From contig NZ_NWFK02000001.1 in assembly GCF_002313155.2 (NCBI RefSeq), positions 2,108,001 through 2,172,000 on the forward strand: a stretch of 64,000 nt of DNA. The letters run 5' to 3'. Origin of the DNA: Psychrobacter sp. FDAARGOS_221. Its GTDB lineage: Bacteria > Pseudomonadota > Gammaproteobacteria > Pseudomonadales > Moraxellaceae. A program made the position numbers and the translations under genes. Shown here piece after piece: positions 1 through 8,000 of the stretch. Under the pieces are notes generated by a model. That model saw nothing but the letters and a program-made list of their open reading frames with translations, searched no databases and was not told the DNA's origin. Position 1 is the first letter of the stretch. Each line of letters starts with the position of its first letter.

Positions 1-704
1 CCAATGACCGAAAGCCGGAACAGCAACAGGATCAGAAAGGCACTGGAGATAATGCAGCTCAGGATAGAAGCGCTCATGATAATGAGATAGCGAGAAACGT
101 GCATCATATCTCGATGGCCATGCGTTATCACAAAGATAAGCAGCCCGATGAAGATCCAAATAATGCGGCTAGGCACGACCAAGATTACAGCCAAGAACAC
201 CGCCAAGACCACGACCAACAACATACGCCTTGGCAACAACAGCAAGAAAAAGGGGATGATGCAAGGGTAGACGTAGAATCTGAACAGGTAGAGTGGGGCT
301 GTGTCATTCGCATCCATGAGCACACCCAACTTGTTGCTATGTATGGTGTGCTACCGTTTCAATTACCTGCAACTCACTTGCAGGCAGGACTAACGTTAGC
401 CGCACAGCTCAACTATGACATGATGCTCGGTTGTATCGAGATAGATATTCGTGATGGTGAAATTCGATTTAAAAACTCGTTGGACTTTGAACCGATTATT
501 GAGTCACATCAGGGTGAAATACCGGCAGTTGTGATCAGCTACTTATTAAAAGGGGTGATGGCAATGACTGCCTCTTTTGCCCCTTTATTCAGTGATCTTA
601 TTAATAGTGATCCACAAGACTTTGAATTGTCTAACATTCTTGAGCAGCGGCATCAGCAACAAATCGAAAACCTATTCTTTTTAGCCAGTACCACACCGCA
701 GTAG
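1..704 (+). CDS. YbjN-like protein, 3' part (5' end outside window)
   Basis: The reading frame is open from base 3 to the TAG at 702-704, so the gene begins upstream of the window and only its C-terminal part is seen. The first ~75 visible residues are very hydrophilic and low in complexity (Asp, Gln, Asn, His, Glu), probably a disordered linker. The last ~130 residues form a compact mixed domain (CVIRIHEH, LAAQLNYD, IEIDIRDGEIRFKN) that resembles the YbjN / type III chaperone-like fold in its length and alternating pattern. GTG at 99 and ATG at 114 are possible internal starts, but neither has a convincing ribosome binding site. A strong terminator follows at once. The function is unknown and the YbjN assignment is tentative. 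Confidence 0.55.
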   Translation, partial: NDRKPEQQQDQKGTGDNAAQDRSAHDNEIARNVHHISMAMRYHKDKQPDEDPNNAARHDQDYSQEHRQDHDQQHTPWQQQQEKGDDARVDVESEQVEWGCVIRIHEHTQLVAMYGVLPFQLPATHLQAGLTLAAQLNYDMMLGCIEIDIRDGEIRFKNSLDFEPIIESHQGEIPAVVISYLLKGVMAMTASFAPLFSDLINSDPQDFELSNILEQRHQQQIENLFFLASTTPQ

Positions 705-732
705 ATATATTGTTTAAAGACGTCTATTAGAT

Positions 733-770
733 ATGCCCCTGGTGGTTATCAACCATCAGGGGCATTTTTT
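733..770 (+). terminator. Rho-independent terminator after the YbjN-like gene
   Basis: An almost perfect ~15-bp hairpin (arms ATGCCCCTGGTGGTT and AACCATCAGGGGCAT, loop ATC) is followed by a run of T. It lies about 30 bases after the stop codon at 704. Confidence 0.93.
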
Positions 771-2008
771 GGTCTTTTTTGGCAATTATAATGGTTTTAT
801 GCAGTCGTTTAGGGTTATCAAAATAAGTGGGTTTAAATCAAAACGAGACAACCAGCATTAGCACTGCGAAGCTGGGATAAATTAAAGTTAAACAATTATT
901 TCTGTTTATGGTTGAAATGTTAATTAATCTAATAAATTGGGGCTATAGATAGTGTCAATGATAGTGCAAATATGAGTCATTAAAATCTATTAAATACGAT
1001 GTTATATAGCGGAACAGGTTAATAAATGATGAGCTGCGATAATACTATGAATAGTTCTCAAAGAATTTAACCTATTGATTTAAAATATATTAATTATTCT
1101 TGTTTTTTTATTTCTTTATATTTAGTGGTATTTCCCATCTATTAATTGGTCAACTTTAGTCATATTTTAAGTTGTACTAATAAGTCCAGCGCTAACGGAG
1201 TCTGAGAAAAGTTTGATTGATAAAACTGAATTACACAAAAGCTACGATAGCCACTTGTGTAGCTTTTATTTACATAAAATAAGAGTAAACTAAATGTAAT
1301 GCAAGCAGAAACATTTGTTAGTGTCATACTACTGTAATAAACAAGCGTTCATGTGATTTTAAGTTTTTATATATTTAGATTTAAACATTTAGAGTTAAGC
1401 TTAAGATAAAATGCATGTCTTCACTACTTTATTTTCCTACCGCATTAATAGACTGTTAGACAACTAATACGTCTATCTGATCCATAAGATCTTTGAGTCT
1501 ATGATTTGCAAGGCTTGATTTGACTTACTCCTCACTTTATTTTCTCACTATTTACTTCACTCCTTACTAAGCTGTTGCGAAAGCTTACTGTAACGACTTC
1601 TATTTTTTATATTGTTAAGTTATTATAAATTTGGTATTTATAATACTATTTTATTTGGTTTGCTGGTTTTAGATAACCAAGTGAAATACGACATACTGAT
1701 GGAACACAATCATTAAGTGTTCATCGCTATAGATGCGATATTAAATAGTAGTTGCCCTTAAGCAATCAGCGCCACACTCAAGATAGTGTTAAGGCTGAAA
1801 TCGAATCTTAATATGCCATTGTTTGTATAGGTGGAAAACGAAGTAATACAGGAGAAGATATTACAGTTGATAGTGTGACTTACGGCATTTACTAACATTC
1901 TAATGTAAAGGATGATGGTCTAAATGTATTTATCGAACAGGGTATTATCGCTATTTAAATACCGGTTATTTATGTTAGAAAAAAATTAATTAAAAAAAGG
2001 CGTTCATT
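771..2008. other. Long AT-rich upstream region of the adhesin gene
   Basis: About 1.2 kb holds no intact gene. It is very AT-rich and probably carries the adhesin promoter and leader, but no single promoter stands out. Two things are visible. One is a hairpin at 1237-1267 (AAAAGCTAC / GTAGCTTTT) that looks like the end of an older transcription unit. The other is a short reading-frame relic near 1812-1958. Such AT-rich DNA upstream of a large surface protein is a typical target for H-NS-like silencing, which is inference here. Confidence 0.5.
1812..1958 (+). pseudogene. Possible gene relic with one internal stop
   Basis: In one frame this stretch reads through plausible protein-like sequence (AIVCIGGKRSNTGED, ITVDSVTYGIY, then a stop at 1893-1895, then HSNVKDDGLNVFIEQG) before a final TAA at 1956-1958. 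A further stop at 1809-1811 lies just before it. The residue pattern is more like an outer membrane beta-strand protein than random AT-rich DNA. It is too short to identify, and chance cannot be excluded. Confidence 0.2.
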
Positions 2009-5000
2009 ATGAACCATATTTATAAAGTTGTAAAATGTAGAAGTACCGGTGTTTTTAAAGCGGTTCCAGAGTTTGCTAAATCAGGCAAGAAAAGTAAATC
2101 AGTCTCTATCGCAGCGGCATCATTTGCAATGGCAATGGCTGCCTCTCCTGCATTTGGTTCAGGAATTATAGCTGGCCAAGGTAATGTATGGGATAATGCT
2201 ACCCACATGATATTAGGCGATCGCAATGAAATAACTGGAGAGTTACACGACATTTATGGTGATGACAATGTTGTTGAGGGCGGTGAGTCTCACTTAGTAA
2301 CAGGTGATGGCAATATTGTTGAAAGTGACACTTTTAATAACACCATTTTAGGTGATGATAATACCGTTGAGCAGTTTGCTGAAAATAATACTGTCGTAGG
2401 TAATGGCACCACAGTAGGCCTAAATGCCAACAATATAACTTCAGTCGGTAACGATAATGAGTATGTTGATGGACCTTCAAAAGCAGCTGTACTAGGCTCT
2501 AGAAATACTATAGATGGGCTTGGCTCTGATAGAAATACAATTACAGGGTTTGAGAATGTCGTTACGGCTGTCGATACCTTTACAGCTGGTAATGGCAATC
2601 TTATGGATGCTGATCGCTCAGCTATTGTTGGTTTTGAATCAGACATACAAGTAGGATCTGAAGACTCATATCTGATGGGCTCAAATGCTTCTATATCATA
2701 TGAATCTTCAAAGTCTGTAGCACTTGGTAGCGATTCAAAAATTGGAGAGCTCTCTCCAAATGCAGTCGCTTTAGGTAGTGGCGCTTCCGTTGTTGATGAA
2801 TTACCTGATGCCGTTGCATTAGGCTCTCAATCCATTGCAGATCGCGCCGCTCTAACTATTCCGACCACCAGTGACAGCGCAATTACAGATTTTTCCACTA
2901 ATAACGTTTACGCCTTTTTAGATGATACAGCAGTAACGGATACTGTCAAAGGCACTTTAAGCGCTGTGTCTGTCGGTAATGATGATAGTACGCGTCAAAT
3001 TACCAATGTTGCTGCTGGCTCATTAGATACAGATGTGGTAAACGTTTCGCAGCTTAGAAATGTTGCTACTAATTTAGACAAAAATACTTATTTTCATGTA
3101 AACGATGGCACGAATGCCGGTACAGGAAATGCAGCAACAAACCTAGGAAAGGTTGACGAAGCGGCCGGTGCGACGGGTGAAAGTACATTGGCAGCAGGTA
3201 TTAATGCTAGAGCTCGAGGTGCTAAAACTGTTGCTGTGGGACTGAATTCAGGTGCGTTTGGCACTGAATCCGTTACCATTGGCAATAACGCACGCACTCA
3301 TCCAAATGCGATTCAAGGTTATCAAGGGGTTGCTATTGGTTCTAATGCTTATGTTAAAGATAAACGTGGAGTTGCAATCGGTGGCAATGCTTCTGCAGCT
3401 GGTTCTTCGGTTTCCATTGGACCTGACTCTACGTCTACCACAGGGGGCTCTGCATTAGGACATAGATCTAATTCTGGTGTACGCGGCGTTTCTGTTGGTC
3501 AAGTGAGTAAATCAACGACAGATGCTGTTGCTGTTGGCTATGAGTCTAGTGCTAGTGGTGCTAGGGGTATAGCTATTGGACGCAGAGCTGGAGCTGCTAG
3601 TAGCAATTCTATTTCTGTAGGTGCTTTTTCTCGTGCTACTTCTGATTTTGGCGTAGCATTAGGTAATAACTCTATTGCGAACAGAGCTGCTTTAAGTGGT
3701 GCCTCAACATCTGAAACTCCCATTCTAAAATCAAATCAAGTATACAGCCTTGATGAAGCAAGCCAAACTGATAAAGAAGCCATTGGTAATACTGTAAAAG
3801 GTAGCTATGGTGCTCTTTCAGTGGGTAATGCAACCAATACTCGTCAAATAGCTAATGTTGCGGCAGGTTCAGAAGATTCTGATGCCGTTAATGTTAGCCA
3901 GTTAAAAGCGGTAGCAAATGCCTCTGATGAAACTTACTTCCACGTTAATACAGGTAGTAATACAGGTGGCGATGCTAATACTAACTTAGGGAGCATTGAA
4001 GAGGCAGCTGGTGCAACTGCTAAGGGAGCTATTACAGTTGGTGTTAACGCTTCTGCAACAGGCGAGTCTAGTGTTGCTATAGGCCAGAGCGCCACAGCTA
4101 CCAACGGTGGATCTTTAGCCTTTGGTGAATCAAGCCAATCAACTGGCGCAAATAGCATTGCTATGGGTGAAGCAGCACAATCGCTCGGTAACAATACGAT
4201 TGCTATCGGGGCTGACAGTAATGCGGATACTACTTATGCAACAGCATTAGGTCGTGCTACCAGTGCCACAGGGTCAGGTTCAACGGCGATAGGCGGTGGT
4301 ACTAATAATGGAGCGGCTACGGCTAATGGCTCAGGCGCTACCGCTATTGGTGGTGGGTATAATAGCAATCCAGGTGCAAATGCAGCAGGGACACGCTCAC
4401 TTGCATTAGGCAATGCCTCTTCTGCTACTTTTGATGACTCAATAGCTTTAGGCTCTCAGTCTATTACTAGTGTAGATGCTGGTGTGACAGGCGCAAACCC
4501 TCTGGGAGCTCCTGTTGCAGATTTGACCAACAGTACTTGGACATCAACTCGTGCTGCTGTATCAGTAGGCGATGTTAGCAATAATATTACTCGTCAAATT
4601 ACCAGCGTTGCCGCAGGTACTGAAGCTACAGATGCGGTAAACGTGGCTCAACTGGAGTCAGTAGCAGAAGGCGCTGATAGACAGACTTACTTCCACGTTA
4701 ATGATGGTACGAATGCAGGTACAGGCGATGCAACTACTAATTTAGGCGGTATTGAAGAAGCAGCTGGAGCAACAGAAAATGGGGCACTAGCAGCGGGTAT
4801 AGAGGCATCTGCTGGCTATATAAATGCTACCGCAGTGGGCACGCAAGCCAAAGCAACAGGTGAAGATAGTGTTTCTATCGGTTATTTAGCTGGCTCAGGT
4901 GCCAACTCGTCAGGCAATAACACTGCATATGTGGGTTATAAAGCAGGAGAAAACGCAGCGGGCACCTATAACGTGGCTGTTGGTGCTGATGCAGGTGCGG

Positions 5001-8000
5001 AGGTGACAGGGGACAATAATGCTGCGCTAGGGGTTGATGCAGGTAGAAACATTACTGGTGACAATAATGTCTCTTTCGGTAGAAACACAAACGTAAACGC
5101 AGTAGGCTCATCCAACGTCTCTATTGGCAATTTAGCCGGTTCAAATTTGGAGGGTGACTCAAATATATCTATAGGTAACAATACAAATAATGGTGTCAAA
5201 GGTTTAACCAACGGTATTGCCATTGGTAATGGTGCTAAGTCTGAAAAGAATGTAGGTATTGCGTTAGGTAATTTAGCAAAGTCTCAAGCCGTTTTTGCCA
5301 CAGCGATTGGTCATAATAGTACAGCGTCTGGCAGCAGTTCGGTCGCTATTGGTCCATTGGCAAAAAGCATCCAAACCGGGTCAGTGGCTTTGGGTCAAAG
5401 CAGTGTGGCTGATACAGCTGCAGGCGTTACAGGCGTAAACCCTCTAGGAGCTCCTGTTGCGGATTTGACCAATAGTACTTGGAGATCTACACGTGCGGCA
5501 GTATCTGTTGGTGATATTAGTAAAAATATTACTCGTCAAATTACCAGCGTTGCCGCAGGTACTGAAGCTACAGATGCGGTAAACGTGGCTCAACTGGAGT
5601 CAGTAGCAGAAGGCGCTAATAGACAGACTTATTTCCACGTCAGAAACGCAGATCAATCAAATACAGGCACAGGTGACGCTACTAATAACTTAGGTAGTAT
5701 AGACGATGCTGCTGGAGCTACAGGTCTAACCTCAGTTGCAGCAGGTGAACGAGCAATCGCTAGTGGAGATCGCGGTGTTGCGGTCGGTTTTGCAGCTGCA
5801 GCTTTAGGCCAAGATACAACCGCTGTTGGCTATCGTGCTACTGCTCAAGATATGCAAGGTGTTGCTGTCGGTTATCGCACAGAAGCGAATGGAACTGGAT
5901 CTACCTCTTTAGGTTCACAAAGTGGGCGTGGGTCAACTGGTAATGCTCAAACAAATGTTGGTGCGTTAGCGGGTGCCTATGCCAATGGCTACTCTAATAC
6001 ATCTTTAGGTATGCAAGCTGGCTCAGGAACTGCTAATAACAATAATACAGGCCATGATAATGTATCGGTTGGCTATCAAACCGGCTCTACAGTAACAGGA
6101 AGTTGGAATACGGCGATAGGTTCTCAATCCGGACGTAAAGTCACAGGCGCTCAGAATACAGCAGTAGGTCGCTGGTCTGGTCAAAACGTAACGGGTGCAG
6201 ATAACTCTACTCTAGGTGTTCGCTCAGGTCAAAACATTACAGGCAAAGATAACGTAGCTTTAGGAGCTGGTGCTGGTAACAGCATAGTTGGTAGTACAAA
6301 TATCGCTATTGGTGAAAGTGCAGGTAATAATATTGGTAGTACAGACGCTTCTGTGAGCAGCACCATTTCTATTGGTGAGCGTGCACAAGCAAATAATGAA
6401 AGCTCTATTGCCATAGGAACAAGCGCAATTGCTAGTACTGATAATAGTGTTGCATTAGGTGCTAATTCAGTCGCTAATAGAGATGTGCCTACGGTTAGTG
6501 GCTATGATATGGCTACTGAAACAAACTCTACACTAGAGACACCAGTATGGCGTGCTACTCGTGCTGCAGTATCTGTTGGTGACGTGGATGGTGAGACATC
6601 AATTACACGTCAGATTACTAGCGTTGCCGCAGGTAGTGAAGATACCGATGCAGTTAATGTTGCACAATTAAAGACAGCGCGTACGGAAGTTGAAGCTGGT
6701 ACTAACGTTACTGATGTTGTCTCTGAAGTTGGTGATGATGGACAAACTATATACACTGTAAATGCAGATGGCACAACTGCCTCAGCAGGCTCAAATGCCG
6801 TGAAAGTGACTAAAGGCACTAAAGATACTAACAATGTCACAGACTATGCCGTTGATCTGTCACAAGACAGTAAAGACAGCTTAGCCAAAGCTGACAGTGC
6901 CTTGCAAACTGTGATTACTCAAATTGATGGTAGCGACGTTAAAACACTCACTAAAGATGCCAACACCGCTAACTTTGTCACAGGCGACAATATGGTACTG
7001 AGCGATGATGGTAATGGTGGTATTGAAGTTGCCACAGCCAAAGACGTTACCTTTGATAGCGTGACTGCTGACAAAGTCACAGTTGGCCCTGTGACTATTA
7101 ACAAAGACACCGGTATCAACGCTGGTGATACCGTTATTACCGGTGTTGCGCCAGGCACTATTAGTGACACATCTACCGACGCTATTAATGGTAGTCAGTT
7201 AAACACTGTCCAAGACCTAGCCAACCGAGAACTTACCTTCACTGGTAATACTAATGCTGATACTGATAATAACGGTACACAGCAACAGTTAGGTTCTACA
7301 TTGAATATTATCGGCTCAACAACTGCTATTGGCGGACTATCAGAAGATACCTCTGCTGAAACAGCAGGTACCGAGTATTCAGCGACTAACCTGCAAACGG
7401 TTGTCACTGATGGTCAGGTACAAGTACAAATGTCAGATAATCCAATATTTAAAGATGTTACTGCCGATAGTGTGACCACAGGCAATACAACACTAAATAG
7501 TGATGGTGTCACGATTGCAAATGGTCCAAGCCTCACTAATACCGGCCTTGATAATGCAGGTCAAACCATTACCAATGTTGCCGCAGGTACAGCTGACACT
7601 GATGCAGTAAATGTTAGTCAGTTAAAAGACACCAATACCAATGTAGCCAAAGGCTTTAATGTTGGCGATGGTAATACAGACAATAATTATGCATTAGGCG
7701 ATACCGTTAACTTTACTGAAGCTGACGGTAATGTATTGACGACCACAACAGCAACCGGTGTTGAATTTGGTTTAGCAAATGTTGTAAACGTCGGTAAAGC
7801 CAAACCAGTTACCATCAATGGTGATGCTGGTACCGTTAATGGTCTAACCAATACCACTTATGACCCTGCTAATATCGTAACCGGTCAAGCTGCCACAGAA
7901 GATCAGCTACAACAAGCGGCTGCTGCTTCACAAGAAGAAGTTACCTCTGAAGATGGTTCGATTACCGTTGCAACCACACAAAACACTGATGGTGCAGACG

